This document shows positions 1-9,176 of a stretch of DNA of 64,000 nt, one piece after another. The stretch spans positions 124,001 to 188,000 of the forward strand of contig NZ_WKJN01000010.1 of assembly GCF_009674495.1 (NCBI RefSeq). Direction: 5' to 3'. A program made the position numbers and the translations under genes. The notes beneath the pieces were generated by a model, which saw nothing but the letters and a program-made list of their open reading frames with translations, was not told the DNA's origin and did no database searches. The DNA is from Duganella alba (GTDB lineage: Bacteria; Pseudomonadota; Gammaproteobacteria; Burkholderiales; Burkholderiaceae_D). Numbering within the stretch: the stretch's first letter is position 1; each line of letters opens with the position of its first letter.

Positions 1-55
1 CTACAAGATCGAACTGATCGAACGCAGCTTCGACGGCCAGGGCGGCGGCCTTTAA
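1..55 (+). CDS. gloA: Lactoylglutathione lyase (glyoxalase I), 3' end only
   Basis: Only the last 17 codons and the TAA stop (53-55) are inside the window. They read YKIELIERSFDGQGGGL. This resembles the end of proteobacterial glyoxalase I, where the metal-binding VOC fold closes with a DGYKIELIE strand and a short glycine-rich tail. The enzyme would isomerise the hemithioacetal of methylglyoxal and glutathione to S-lactoylglutathione. The gene converges on the SDR gene on the other strand and overlaps its stop by 4 bp. The identification rests on a very short piece, so another VOC-family protein is possible. Confidence 0.6.
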   Translation, partial: YKIELIERSFDGQGGGL

Positions 56-948
56 ACCAGGCTGGGCTTGAGCAGGTCGGCGATGCCGATGCGTTCGGCA
101 AACTCCTCGCGCACCCGCTCGGCCACTGCGGTCACCGCCGTGGCGCCGTCATCGACAAAGTCGGTGATCGAGCGGAACGGCCGCGTGCCGTGCGGCAGGC
201 CGACGATGTAGGCGATGTCGGCCGCCACCGCCGCCGGATCGGCATCCGGCGGCATCAGTTCGGTCAGTCGCGCGCCGACCTGATCCATCAACCCCTCGTA
301 GCGGGCGTCATAGGCGGCGCTGGTCGCGGCGTCGGCCGGGTGGCCGGCGTTGGCGAAGTGGTCGGTGCCTGCCGTGAACGCGCCCGGCACCACGATCGAG
401 GTTTCGATATTGAAGCGCGCCAGCTCGTAGGCCATCGTCACCGCGATCGAATCCATGGCCGCCTTGGCCGCCGCATACGGGCCGAGGAACGGCGGGAAGC
501 CGCCGCGCGTGGTGCTGCTGCTGACCCACAGCACCAGCCCCTGCTGCTGCCGGCGCATCACCGGCAGCACCGCCTTGTTGACCCGTTGCGTGCCGAGGAA
601 ATTGGTGTCGAACACCTTGCTGATTTCCTCCGGCGTGAAGGCCTCGGTCGGACCGATCACCAGGTGGCCGGCGTTATGCACCACCACATCCAGCCGGCCG
701 CGTTCGGCCACGATGGTTTCCACCGCCGCGTTGGCGGATTCCTGCGACAGCACATCCAGCTCCACCGCCCGCACGTCGGCGCCGTTGGCAAAGGCCCAGT
801 CGCGCAGCTCGCGCACCCTGGCGGCGTTGCGGCCGCCGATGTCACGCATCGAGGCGTACACCGTGTGGCCGGCCAGCGCCAGCGCCTTGACCGACAGGTG
901 GCCGATACCGGTGCCGGCGCCGGTGACCAGAACAATCGATTTGCTCAT
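52..948 (-). CDS. SDR family oxidoreductase
   Basis: This 298-residue protein is a classical short-chain dehydrogenase. The nucleotide-binding motif TGAGTGIG lies at residues 9-16, NNAG is replaced by HNAG near 91, and the catalytic Tyr158 and Lys162 sit in YAAAK with serines at 143-145. It should be an NAD(P)H-dependent oxidoreductase of a small alcohol or ketone; the substrate cannot be read from sequence. It starts 11 bp after the stop of a second SDR gene, behind an AGGAG ribosome site, so the two form an operon. The tail after about residue 200 is longer than in the minimal 250-residue family. Confidence 0.85.
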   Translation of the reverse strand: MSKSIVLVTGAGTGIGHLSVKALALAGHTVYASMRDIGGRNAARVRELRDWAFANGADVRAVELDVLSQESANAAVETIVAERGRLDVVVHNAGHLVIGPTEAFTPEEISKVFDTNFLGTQRVNKAVLPVMRRQQQGLVLWVSSSTTRGGFPPFLGPYAAAKAAMDSIAVTMAYELARFNIETSIVVPGAFTAGTDHFANAGHPADAATSAAYDARYEGLMDQVGARLTELMPPDADPAAVAADIAYIVGLPHGTRPFRSITDFVDDGATAVTAVAERVREEFAERIGIADLLKPSLV

Positions 949-959
949 GACCGTTCTCC

Positions 960-1694
960 TCAGACCATGCCGCCGTTGGCGCGCAGCGTCTGGCCGTTGA
1001 TCCAGCCGCCGTCCGGGCCGGCCAGGAAGGACACGGCGTTGGCGATGTCTTCCGGCGTGCCCAGGCGCTCCAGCGGCGGCATCTTGGCCAGGCGCTCGAT
1101 CAGCTCCGGCGTTTTGCCATCGAGGAACAGCGCGGTGGCGGTCGGGCCCGGCGCGACGGCGTTGACCGTGATGTTCTTGCCGCGCAGCTCCCTGGCCAGG
1201 ATCATGGTCATGCCTTCCACGCCGGCCTTGGTGGCGACATAGGCCGCGTAGCCCGGCATCAGCGTGCCGACCAGGCTGGACGAGAAGTTGATGATGCGGC
1301 CGCCGTGCTCCAGCCGCGTCGACGCCTCGCGCATGGTGTTGAAGCTGCCCTTGAGGTTGACCGCGACCAGGCGGTCGAAGGTGTCGTCGTCGGTGGCCGA
1401 CAGCTGCGGCAGGTTGGACGGCATGATGCCGGCGTTATTCACCAGCACGTCCACGCGGCCCAGCTGGGCGATGGTCTGGTCGAACAGGCCGCGCACGGCG
1501 GTGGAGTCGGCCACGTCGGCCTGCAGCGCGATGGCGGCGCCACCGGCGGCGGTGATGGCGCCGACCACCTTGTCGGCTTCAACGACATTGCCGGCGTAGT
1601 TGACGACGACCGCGAAGCCATCCCGGGCCAGGCGTTGCGCGATGGCGGCGCCGATGCCGCGGGATGCACCAGTAATGATGGCGACTTGTTTCAT
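960..1694 (-). CDS. SDR family oxidoreductase (3-ketoacyl-ACP reductase-like)
   Basis: A 244-residue classical SDR. It shows TGASRGIG at 8-15, NNAG at 87-90 and the Tyr152-x3-Lys156 pair, and ends in the WINGQTLRANGGMV tail typical of FabG-like enzymes. The open frame extends 17 codons further upstream, but the ATG at 1692-1694 was chosen because GAAGGAG lies just before it and the protein then starts directly at the first beta strand. It is the first gene of a two-SDR operon. Probable role: NADPH-dependent reduction of a carbonyl compound; substrate unknown. Confidence 0.85.
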   Translation of the reverse strand: MKQVAIITGASRGIGAAIAQRLARDGFAVVVNYAGNVVEADKVVGAITAAGGAAIALQADVADSTAVRGLFDQTIAQLGRVDVLVNNAGIMPSNLPQLSATDDDTFDRLVAVNLKGSFNTMREASTRLEHGGRIINFSSSLVGTLMPGYAAYVATKAGVEGMTMILARELRGKNITVNAVAPGPTATALFLDGKTPELIERLAKMPPLERLGTPEDIANAVSFLAGPDGGWINGQTLRANGGMV

Positions 1695-1806
1695 GGTCTT
1701 GCTCCTTCGGTATGTGATGGGGATGACCGTAGTATCCGCCCACATACGAATGGAATAAATCCTTGAAACTTGCTATGACTATGCAGTTTTCACTAATAAT
1801 CAGGGC

Positions 1807-1835
1807 AAAAAAAACGCCGGCATCCGCCGGCGTTT
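1807..1835 (-). terminator. Rho-independent terminator of tolC
   Basis: A 10-bp perfect stem (1812-1821 with 1826-1835) with a 4-base loop lies 4 bp past the tolC stop. On the minus strand it is followed by a run of eight T, the classic intrinsic terminator layout. Confidence 0.9.
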
Positions 1836-1838
1836 GCA

Positions 1839-3182
1839 TTAGTGTGCCAACAGCGCGTTGACCGGCGCCAGATCCTCTTCCTTGAGCGTGCCGGCCGCCG
1901 ATTTCAGGCGCAGGCCGTTCATGATGGTGTCGTAACGCGCTTTCGACAGGTCCTTCTGGGTCGAGTACAGCAGCTTCTGGGCATTCAGCACGTCGATATT
2001 GATACGCACGCCGACCTGGTAGCCCAGCTTGTTGGAATCGAGCGACGATTTGCTCGACACTTCGGCCGCTTCCAGCGCCTTGACCTGGGCCAGGCCGCTG
2101 GTCATGCCGAGGAAGGCCTGGCGCGCGGTCTGCGAGGCGTTGCGCTTGGTGGCCTCCAGATCGTTGCGGGCCTTGTCTTCCAGCGCGATCGATTCGCGCA
2201 CCTGGCTGGTGACGGCGAAACCGCTGAAGATCGGCACCGTCCAGGTGACGCCGATCGCCTTGTTGTTGTTGGCGCCGTAAGCGGTCTGGTTGGTGTGCTG
2301 GGCCGCCGCCGTCAGGTTCAGGGTCGGCATGTGGTTGCCGCGGTTGCGGGCGATTTCACGCTTGGCGATTTCCAGCTGCAGCTGCGCCGAGATCACGGCA
2401 AAGTTCTGGTCTTCCGCCGAGCCGACCCACGGATCGACCACGGCCGGCGACGGCGGATCGATGGTCACGCCGGTGCGCAGCGGCGCCAGCTCGCCGGGCG
2501 CCTTGCCGACGATGACTTGCAGCGCGGTGCGCTTGTTGTCCAGATCGTTGATGGCGGCAAACTCCTGCGCCACCACCAGATCGTAGGCGGCCTGCGCCTC
2601 GTGGGTATCGGTGATGGTCTGGGTGCCCACTTCAAAGTTGCGCTTGGCGGAAGCCAGCTGCTCGGTGGTCGCCACTTTCTGCGCCTGGGTCGAGGTCAGG
2701 TTGTCCTGCGCCGTCAGCACGTCGAAATAGGCTTGCGCCACGCGGGTGATCAGGTCCTGGCGGGCCTGGGCGAAGGTGGCTTCGGCCACGGCCTGGGCCA
2801 GCTTGCTCTGCTGGTAGCTCTGCCACAGGCTCCAGTTGAACAGCGGCTGGCTCAGCGAGACGGTGTAGGTGTTGGTGTGGTTGTCCACGTCCGAGCGCTT
2901 CGGCAGCACCAGTTGGCCGTTGACCACGTCCAGCACGCCTTCGTTGAAGGGGATGAACTCACCGTTGTTGCGCAGATTCGTCCCGCTGGCGCTGATGTTC
3001 GGCAGCAGACCCGCGCGGCCCTGGGTGATGCGTTCCTGACCGGCGGCCAGCGACGAGCGGGCGCTGGCGTAAGTCGCGTCATTGGCCAGTGCTTGCTGGT
3101 ACACCTGGATCAGGTCGGCCGCCTGTGCGTTGAGCGTCAGGAAGGCGCTGGCGATCAGCACGGCGATAAGGGGTCTCTGCAT
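1839..3182 (-). CDS. tolC: TolC family outer membrane efflux/secretion channel
   Basis: A 447-residue TolC-type protein, the trimeric outer-membrane duct used by type I secretion and RND/MFS tripartite efflux pumps. An N-terminal signal peptide ends around AQA at residue 21, followed by ADLIQVYQQALANDATY, the usual opening of the first repeat. Two long alternating coiled-coil/strand repeats follow. The start at 3180-3182 was preferred over a 16-codon upstream extension because of the GGAG site and the direct signal peptide. No pump genes are adjacent. The cluster with a rhodanese and pcm upstream on the same strand is a known arrangement in this group. A strong terminator closes the unit. Confidence 0.88.
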   Translation of the reverse strand: MQRPLIAVLIASAFLTLNAQAADLIQVYQQALANDATYASARSSLAAGQERITQGRAGLLPNISASGTNLRNNGEFIPFNEGVLDVVNGQLVLPKRSDVDNHTNTYTVSLSQPLFNWSLWQSYQQSKLAQAVAEATFAQARQDLITRVAQAYFDVLTAQDNLTSTQAQKVATTEQLASAKRNFEVGTQTITDTHEAQAAYDLVVAQEFAAINDLDNKRTALQVIVGKAPGELAPLRTGVTIDPPSPAVVDPWVGSAEDQNFAVISAQLQLEIAKREIARNRGNHMPTLNLTAAAQHTNQTAYGANNNKAIGVTWTVPIFSGFAVTSQVRESIALEDKARNDLEATKRNASQTARQAFLGMTSGLAQVKALEAAEVSSKSSLDSNKLGYQVGVRINIDVLNAQKLLYSTQKDLSKARYDTIMNGLRLKSAAGTLKEEDLAPVNALLAH

Positions 3183-3269
3183 TGCAATCTCCGTTGGAGT
3201 CATCAAAAAAGTTAAACAAATCAAAAACACTGCTACCTCGGCCCCGCGCCGCCGACAGCGCGGGCCCGC

Positions 3270-3593
3270 TTAATACTTGGCCATCGTGCTATCGACTTGC
3301 AGCGCCCAGGCGTGGATGCCGCCGGTCAGGTTGACCATCTTGCCGAAGCCGTTGCGCTCCAGGAAGGCGGCCACCTGCATACTGCGCGCACCGTGGTGAC
3401 AGATGCAGACGATTTCCGCGTCCTCATCCAGGTCGTCGATGCGCGCCGGTATGGTATTCATGGGAATCTGCACCGAGCCGTCGATGCGGCAGGTTTCAAA
3501 CTCCCAGTTCTCGCGCACGTCCAGCAAAACCGGGCTGGGCCGTGCTTCGTCCGCCAGCCAGTCGGCCAGCGCCTGCGCGGTGATCTGCTGCAT
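3270..3593 (-). CDS. Rhodanese-like domain protein
   Basis: A 107-residue single-domain rhodanese. The active-site loop CHHGARS places the catalytic cysteine at residue 65, and the domain ends with NLTGGIHAWA, as in GlpE/PspE-type sulfurtransferases. It should carry a persulfide and move sulfane sulfur in the cytoplasm; there is no signal peptide. The gene starts 9 bp after pcm and precedes tolC by about 90 bp, so it is probably co-transcribed with pcm. Confidence 0.88.
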   Translation of the reverse strand: MQQITAQALADWLADEARPSPVLLDVRENWEFETCRIDGSVQIPMNTIPARIDDLDEDAEIVCICHHGARSMQVAAFLERNGFGKMVNLTGGIHAWALQVDSTMAKY

Positions 3594-3602
3594 GGCGCCG
3601 CC

Positions 3603-4268
3603 TTAGAACTGGAACTTCGACGGCTCGACTGCCGATGCCAGCGCCTTGACGTTGGTTTCGAACAGCGTGCGGGTGTCGTAGCCGGCTTCGCCGGTACGGG
3701 TGATCAGCTGCGCTTTCATCGCCGGCGCCTGGCCGATGATGACCGCCAGACGGCCGCCCACTTTCAGTTGTTGCAACAGTTCCTCCGGCAGCACCGGCAG
3801 CGAACCGCCCACCACGATCACGTCGAACGGCGCGCCGCTGGTCCAGCCCTGGGCGCCATTGCCCAGTTCGGCGGTGACGTTGGTGACGCCGTTGTCGGCC
3901 AGGTTCTTGTCGGCCAGGGCCTTCAGTTCCGGCGACACTTCCACCGTCGTCACGTGACGCGCCTTGTGCGCCAGCAGCGCGGTCAGGTAGCCGGCGCCGG
4001 TGCCGATTTCCAGCACCGATTCATGCTTCTTCAGGCCCAGGTCCTGCAGCAGACGGGCTTCGATCTTCGGCGCCAGCATCGCCTCGCCGCCCGGCAGCGG
4101 GATTTCGATGTCGGCAAACGCCAGCGCTTTGTGCGCGGCTGGCACGAAATTCTCGCGTTTGACTACGTGCAGCAGCTCCAGGACTTCGGGGTCCAGAACG
4201 TCCCAAGGACGGATTTGCTGTTCGATCATGTTGAAGCGGGCTTGTTCGATATTCATCTTATGACTCAT
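3603..4268 (-). CDS. pcm: Protein-L-isoaspartate O-methyltransferase
   Basis: A 221-residue cytosolic methyltransferase with the SAM-binding motif VLEIGTGAGYLTALLA at residues 85-100 and the N-terminal RFNMIEQQIRPWDVLD segment of the PCMT family. It is expected to methylate isoaspartyl residues in damaged proteins and so start their repair. A second in-frame ATG four codons in (MNIEQ) is an alternative start; neither has a strong ribosome site. It is first in the pcm-rhodanese-tolC block. Confidence 0.85.
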   Translation of the reverse strand: MSHKMNIEQARFNMIEQQIRPWDVLDPEVLELLHVVKRENFVPAAHKALAFADIEIPLPGGEAMLAPKIEARLLQDLGLKKHESVLEIGTGAGYLTALLAHKARHVTTVEVSPELKALADKNLADNGVTNVTAELGNGAQGWTSGAPFDVIVVGGSLPVLPEELLQQLKVGGRLAVIIGQAPAMKAQLITRTGEAGYDTRTLFETNVKALASAVEPSKFQF

Positions 4269-4424
4269 GTCGGGATTAAATAATCCGTCATTTTATCGTT
4301 GAACTGGCATCGAGGCACATATTAACGATTAGACGGCCGAATCGCGGGAAATTGCGACAGGATGCAATTTCCGGGGGGTGAACCTACCAAAATGGCAAGC
4401 TGGATGGAAAAATGGCGCTGCGCT

Positions 4425-5069
4425 TCACGGCGTATCGGCCTTCAGGCCGCGCAAGGTGGTGGCGATAAACACGTCCATGAACTCCTGCGGCGGGATCTGC
4501 GGCATGTCGCAGGTGGGCATGAACGAGTGGGTCCACATCATCAGCATGATCACCGGGGCGATCAGCACCTGGGTCATGACGACCGGATCGACCGGGCGGA
4601 ATTCGCCGCGTTCGATGCCGCGCGTCAGCACGCGGGTAAACAGGCTGCTGCCGCGCGCCACCACTTCATCGTTGTAAAACTGCGCAAGTTCGGGGAAGTT
4701 GTTGCCTTCCGCGAGCATCAGCTTGGTGATGCCGCCCAGCGGCGTGGCGCAGATCTCCTCCCACCACTTCATCAGCAGCGCGCCGAGCAGCTCGCCGCTG
4801 GGGCCGTCGAAGGTGGCGGCGTCCTGTTCGGCCTCGCCGATGGTGGCGACGATGTTGTCGCGCACCACGGCCTTGAACAGTTCTTCCTTATTGGCGAAAT
4901 ACAGGTATAGGGTGCCCTTGGAGACGCCGGCGCGCCTGGCCACGTCCTCCAGGCGGGTGGCGGCATAGCCGCGTTCGACGAACTGCTCCAGCGCCGCCGC
5001 CAGCAACTCCTGCGGCCGCGCATCCTTGCGCCGCTCCCAGCGTGGCTTGGTATCTTGAGGGGCTTGCAT
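4425..5069 (-). CDS. TetR/AcrR family transcriptional regulator
   Basis: A 214-residue repressor. The helix-turn-helix occupies about residues 18-62 (RRAGVSKGTLYLYFANKEELF is the recognition region) and is followed by an all-helical ligand domain. A perfect 6-2-6 palindrome lies 17 bp upstream of the start codon and is the likely autoregulatory operator. The next genes in the same direction are pcm, rhodanese and tolC, 156 bp on. A link to efflux through TolC is plausible but not shown. The ligand is unknown. Confidence 0.88.
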   Translation of the reverse strand: MQAPQDTKPRWERRKDARPQELLAAALEQFVERGYAATRLEDVARRAGVSKGTLYLYFANKEELFKAVVRDNIVATIGEAEQDAATFDGPSGELLGALLMKWWEEICATPLGGITKLMLAEGNNFPELAQFYNDEVVARGSSLFTRVLTRGIERGEFRPVDPVVMTQVLIAPVIMLMMWTHSFMPTCDMPQIPPQEFMDVFIATTLRGLKADTP

Positions 5070-5085
5070 CGGTATGTTGAGCGTA

Positions 5086-5099
5086 ACTTACTTGTAAGT
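5086..5099. promoter_or_regulatory. Palindromic TetR operator candidate
   Basis: ACTTAC-TT-GTAAGT is a perfect inverted repeat 17 bp upstream of the TetR start codon. Size and placement fit an autoregulatory TetR-family operator. Binding is inferred. Confidence 0.6.
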
Positions 5100-5164
5100 C
5101 ATTAATATAAGCGCAAGGTGACTAGCAGTCAAGCAAGCTGCGGTATCTGCCCCAGATTAACAGC

Positions 5165-6040
5165 TCAATGCGGAGGCGAAGCGCGTTTCCATACGCCTTC
5201 AAACAGGGCCGGCACCCAGCCGTCGGCAGGACAGCGGCTCCACGTTTGCGCCAAAAATACCATCGCCTCATCGTTTGCCGCCTGCCGGGCCTTTTCCAGT
5301 TCCAGTACCAGCAGCGTTCGGCGCGAGAAGGGACAGCCGCTGATGCTGCCCTCGCTGGCCGCCTGGCGCAGCACGGCGGCCGGCGCAAACAGGCAACGGC
5401 GGGCCGCTGTCGCCGCATCGGTCGCCGGTTCAGACTGATAGATGGCGCGCATCTGCTGCATGCCCTTGACGATGTTGTGGATCGCGACGCCGGTGGCATG
5501 CATGGCCGACGTGTCGTTATTGGCCAGATGGGCCAGCAAGGTCTTGGCGCGCCGCACCCGGCCGCTGAGCATCCAGCGCAGCTTGGTCAGCGTGTTGCCG
5601 GGAGCCAGCGCCATGGCCATGGTCATGGCCGCGGCCCAGCTTTCAGGGCTGGCGACGTATCCCGGCACAACCGCGTCGCCAATCACCTGCTGCAGCAATT
5701 GGCCGACATGGACACCCTCGTTCTTGCCACGCAACCAGTTCGCCAACGGTTCCAGGCGCTCGGGCCCGCCACGCAATTGCGGCGCCTGGGCATTCAATCG
5801 TTGCCACAGTTGATCCTGTGCCGTGGCACGGCTGTCGGCCGCGCGCGCCCGCATGGTTGGAAAGCGCTGGCCACGCCAGGACAAGGTGCGGAGTATGCCG
5901 CCCAGCATCAGGCGATTCAGCAGCGGGCCGCCAGGCTGGAATTGGCGATCGACCATGTCGCTCGAAGTCAGTTGGAGGATGTCGTGAGGGTTGTCCAGCT
6001 TGATCACGTCGATCAGCCCGGGGACGCGTATCTGTTTCAT
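5165..6040 (-). CDS. Uncharacterised protein, divergent from a LysR regulator
   Basis: I do not recognise this 291-residue protein. It has no signal peptide or membrane segment. It is rich in Arg, Ala and Leu, with a helical look throughout. The C-terminal third holds a conserved-looking segment, SGCPFSRRTLLVLELEKAR at about 236-254, followed by a second cysteine in SRCPADGW. Those two cysteines could bind a metal or act in redox chemistry, but no known motif is matched. The gene is divergent from the LysR gene at 6136 across 95 bp, which suggests the regulator controls it. Confidence 0.6.
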   Translation of the reverse strand: MKQIRVPGLIDVIKLDNPHDILQLTSSDMVDRQFQPGGPLLNRLMLGGILRTLSWRGQRFPTMRARAADSRATAQDQLWQRLNAQAPQLRGGPERLEPLANWLRGKNEGVHVGQLLQQVIGDAVVPGYVASPESWAAAMTMAMALAPGNTLTKLRWMLSGRVRRAKTLLAHLANNDTSAMHATGVAIHNIVKGMQQMRAIYQSEPATDAATAARRCLFAPAAVLRQAASEGSISGCPFSRRTLLVLELEKARQAANDEAMVFLAQTWSRCPADGWVPALFEGVWKRASPPH

Positions 6041-6135
6041 GATTTTGAAGGAGGGAAGTTTCGAATGCTGTTAGGTTATCATTCGCTATCCATACATCCA
6101 ACACGAGTCACCGGCAATTTTCAGACGAGAATCAT

Positions 6136-7032
6136 ATGGAATTCCGACAGCTGCGCTACTTTCTGGCGGTGGCCGATTATCTGCAATTCACCGAGGCCGC
6201 CGCACACCTGGGCATGGCACAACCGCCGTTGAGCCAGCAGATACTCAAACTGGAGCGCGAGGTCGGCACGCGCCTGTTCATCCGCCATCCGCGCCGCGTT
6301 GAGCTGACGGCGGCCGGCCTGTTGTTCCGCGAGCGCGCCCGCCGCATCCTCGGCGAGGCGGAACTGGCACTGAACGAAGTCAAGCAAGCCGCGCGCGGCG
6401 TGGTCGGACGCCTGGCGCTGGGTTTTGCCGCCTCCACCGTATTCCATCCACGGGTGCCTGAATTATTGCAATGCTATCGGGCCCGTTATCCGGATGTCGT
6501 CATGCGCTGCGAGGAAAGCAACAGCGTCGCGTTGATGGACAAGCTGCTGGATGGGCAGATCGATGCGGCCATCGTGCGCCTGCCTTTGGCCTGCCATGAT
6601 CTGCATATGACGCAACTGGCCAAGGAAGAGATATTGGGCGTCTTGCCGGCATCGCATCCACTGCATCGGCGGCGGAAAATCGCCCTCTCGGCCCTGGCCG
6701 CCGACAACTTCGTGCTGCCGCCGAGGTCGCTGGGGCCGGAGTTGTACGATACGATTCTTGAGGCATGCAGGGAAGCGGGCTTTACACCAACCCTGGGTTT
6801 GGAGTCGCCCCAGCTCTCATCGACCACCAATCTGGTGGCGGCGGGCTTCGGCGTCTCGCTCATCCCGGAATCATTGCGGCAAGTTCAGGGCAAAGGGGTT
6901 TCCTATCATGCCTTGGAGGGCACGCCGTTGGAAACCAGCATCGCCCTGCTGACCCGGCCTCGGGAGCAGACCGCCACCATCAACAATCTCATGCAGCTGA
7001 CGCGTGAACTGAACCGCAGCCAGCAGGCCTGA
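6136..7032 (+). CDS. LysR family transcriptional regulator
   Basis: A 298-residue LTTR. The winged helix-turn-helix covers residues 1-60 (LQFTEAAAHLGMAQPPLSQQ is the recognition region), and a periplasmic-binding-like effector domain covers about 90-295. The effector domain is of the CbbR/BenM-like group that senses small metabolites. It is divergent from the unknown gene at 5165-6040 and convergent with the serine hydrolase downstream. The intergenic 95 bp holds an imperfect inverted repeat around 6075-6092 (GGTTA...TATCC) that could be its box. Confidence 0.88.
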   Translation: MEFRQLRYFLAVADYLQFTEAAAHLGMAQPPLSQQILKLEREVGTRLFIRHPRRVELTAAGLLFRERARRILGEAELALNEVKQAARGVVGRLALGFAASTVFHPRVPELLQCYRARYPDVVMRCEESNSVALMDKLLDGQIDAAIVRLPLACHDLHMTQLAKEEILGVLPASHPLHRRRKIALSALAADNFVLPPRSLGPELYDTILEACREAGFTPTLGLESPQLSSTTNLVAAGFGVSLIPESLRQVQGKGVSYHALEGTPLETSIALLTRPREQTATINNLMQLTRELNRSQQA

Positions 7033-7055
7033 CGGTTCCCTGCCTATCCGCTTGC

Positions 7056-8198
7056 TCAGGCGCCTGGCGCTTTCCGGTAACGCATCGGATTCAGGCCGGC
7101 ATAGGCCGCCTCCATCAGCGAACCGGCCAGCAGGCCGAGTTTCTGATGGTCGTAGCTGCTGTTGTTGAACACCACCACCATGACGTCCTCCGCCAGCACG
7201 CGCCGCGCCACCAGCCGGAAGCCGCCGTTGGAGCCGTCTTCCCAGGCCGCCTCGCGCACCTGGCCGGCGATGCTGGCGCGCTGCGTGCGCCCGCCCAGCG
7301 CGTAGTGCTGGTCCGGCCGGATCACGCGCAGCAGCGTGGCGCGCGACTCGGGCGTCAGGATGGCGCCGCCCAGCACGCCCTGCATCAGGAACAGCATGTC
7401 CGGCGCGCTGCTGTAAAAGCCGCCGGCCATCGCCATGTAGTCCGGCACCGGACTGACGTTGCGCATCCACGACGGCGTCTGCGCCGACGGCGTGTAGCCC
7501 AGCGCCATGCCGGGCACCTTGTCCGATTCGCCGCTGAAGATGCCGCTGTTGCGCAGCTGGAGCGGCTCCACCAGCCACGCCGTCACGCACTCGCGGTACG
7601 ACTGGCCGCTGACCTGTTCGACGATGGCCTTGACGATCAGCCAGTTGGAATGCGAATAGTCCCAGTCGCTGCCGGGCTCGAAGCGCAGCACGCCGCTGGC
7701 GTAGCGGCGCACCGCCTCCATCTGCTCCAGCGGCGCGGCGCGCATTTCCGGATGGTTCTTGCGCGCCTCCAATATCTCGTTCGGCACGCCGCTCGAATGG
7801 CTCATCAGATGGCGCAGCGTCAGGCGCGCGCCGGTGTCGGCGCGGTAGTCCGGCAGGTAGCGCGTGATCGGCTGGTCCAGCGCCAGCTTGCCCAGGTCGA
7901 CCAGCTTCATCACCACCATGGCGGCGATCCACTTCGACACCGAGCCGGTTTCGAAGCGCGTATTCACGCCCATCGGCGTATTGGTCTGCGGATTGGCCAG
8001 GCCGATCGCATTGGTGTACCACACTTCCGGGCCCAGCCCCACCGCCACGGTGCCGACGAAATCCGGATGACCGGCCAGCGCCGCGTCGTAGCGCGATCCC
8101 ACATCGGCGGCAAAAGCGGCAGGGATCACACGGCTCAGGGCAGCCGCTCCGGCCAGCGCAATGCATTGACGGCGATTCAAAATCATACTCCTCAGCAT
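7056..8198 (-). CDS. Beta-lactamase-related serine hydrolase, exported
   Basis: A roughly 380-residue penicillin-binding-like hydrolase (class C beta-lactamase/DD-peptidase/esterase superfamily). SVSK supplies the nucleophilic serine and lysine near residue 90, YSHSN gives the YxN motif, and an N-terminal hydrophobic stretch behind NRR looks like a Sec or weak Tat signal. The frame can start at GTG 8219, ATG 8198 or ATG 8186. I chose 8198; 8186 would put the signal peptide at the very start. The substrate may be a peptide, ester or lactam and is not predictable. It is divergent from the next gene with only 35 bp between. Confidence 0.8.
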   Translation of the reverse strand: MLRSMILNRRQCIALAGAAALSRVIPAAFAADVGSRYDAALAGHPDFVGTVAVGLGPEVWYTNAIGLANPQTNTPMGVNTRFETGSVSKWIAAMVVMKLVDLGKLALDQPITRYLPDYRADTGARLTLRHLMSHSSGVPNEILEARKNHPEMRAAPLEQMEAVRRYASGVLRFEPGSDWDYSHSNWLIVKAIVEQVSGQSYRECVTAWLVEPLQLRNSGIFSGESDKVPGMALGYTPSAQTPSWMRNVSPVPDYMAMAGGFYSSAPDMLFLMQGVLGGAILTPESRATLLRVIRPDQHYALGGRTQRASIAGQVREAAWEDGSNGGFRLVARRVLAEDVMVVVFNNSSYDHQKLGLLAGSLMEAAYAGLNPMRYRKAPGA

Positions 8199-8233
8199 GG
8201 TAAAGTAATATCCTCTCACAAATCGAGGCTTCC

Positions 8234-9070
8234 ATGAGCGACGATAATGGCTATGACGCCCTGAATGGATACAGTCCCAACTACACTTTCACGGAACGCT
8301 TCAGCGCGGGCGTCCTGTCGACCGACACCCAGTACACCACGCAGGTCAAGGTAGACGACTACCTCAGCAGCCAGCGGGCGGACGAATATCGCCGGCAGAA
8401 TCTAAACTATTCCGGCCCGCCCAGCGCGGCCTCGCTGGCCCTGGATGCGGCGCTCAGGCGCTTCTTCAAATTCATCGGCCTGGCGCTGTTGTGCGGCATG
8501 GCGCTTGGCCTGCTGGCCTGCGGCGGCGTGCTGGCCGTGAACGCCAACCGCATCGCCGCCGAGCGCGATCCGCTCCATGGCGGCGTCGGCCGCGCGCTGC
8601 TGGAATGGAAGCTTGCGGATTACCGCCTGCCGCCCGGCGAGCCGGACTTCGGGCTACAGCAGATGGGACATGCCATCCACGGCGGACTGCCCGCCATCAC
8701 CGGCAAGCGCATCCTCAAACTCAACAAGGCGGAAGTGGTGGCCGGCGCCGAACTGGCCTACCGCTGCGTCCTGAGCGACCGTTGCTGGGCGGAGGTGCAA
8801 GCGAGTCCCGCGCTTGACGGCATGCTCCTGCTGGCGGAGCACGCCGTCCGCAAGCTTGAAAACAGCGCCGACGCGGGACCGGTGCATGCGGCGCTGATCG
8901 ATCTGCGCATTTATCGCGGCAGCAGGCCGGCCGGCGACATCGTCAACCAGATCGCCGCACTGCATCGACGCCATCCGGACAATGCCGGCCTGGCCGCCAT
9001 GGCCGCGCAGGTTCAGGACTCATGGCTGCTGACGCTCACCGCATGGGCGGAAAAACAGGCGGAGCACTGA
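8234..9070 (+). CDS. Uncharacterised single-pass membrane protein
   Basis: This 278-residue protein is not recognised. Residues 1-75 are polar and tyrosine-rich with a repeated YTT/DYLSS character. One transmembrane helix follows at about 77-103 (FIGLALLCGMALGLLACGGVLAV), then a 170-residue helical soluble domain with two cysteines in YRCVLSDRCW. A GAGG ribosome site lies 5 bp before the ATG. The topology suggests a short cytoplasmic tail and a periplasmic domain. No enzyme motif is seen. Confidence 0.65.
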   Translation: MSDDNGYDALNGYSPNYTFTERFSAGVLSTDTQYTTQVKVDDYLSSQRADEYRRQNLNYSGPPSAASLALDAALRRFFKFIGLALLCGMALGLLACGGVLAVNANRIAAERDPLHGGVGRALLEWKLADYRLPPGEPDFGLQQMGHAIHGGLPAITGKRILKLNKAEVVAGAELAYRCVLSDRCWAEVQASPALDGMLLLAEHAVRKLENSADAGPVHAALIDLRIYRGSRPAGDIVNQIAALHRRHPDNAGLAAMAAQVQDSWLLTLTAWAEKQAEH

Positions 9071-9176
9071 TGCAACGCGGCGCGGATGAATAAACAGTCG
9101 AGCGCTTGGTGAATTTCGCAATTGCGGTACGGGCCTGCTGATTGCAGAATGGGGAAAACGACAGGAGACAATCCCC

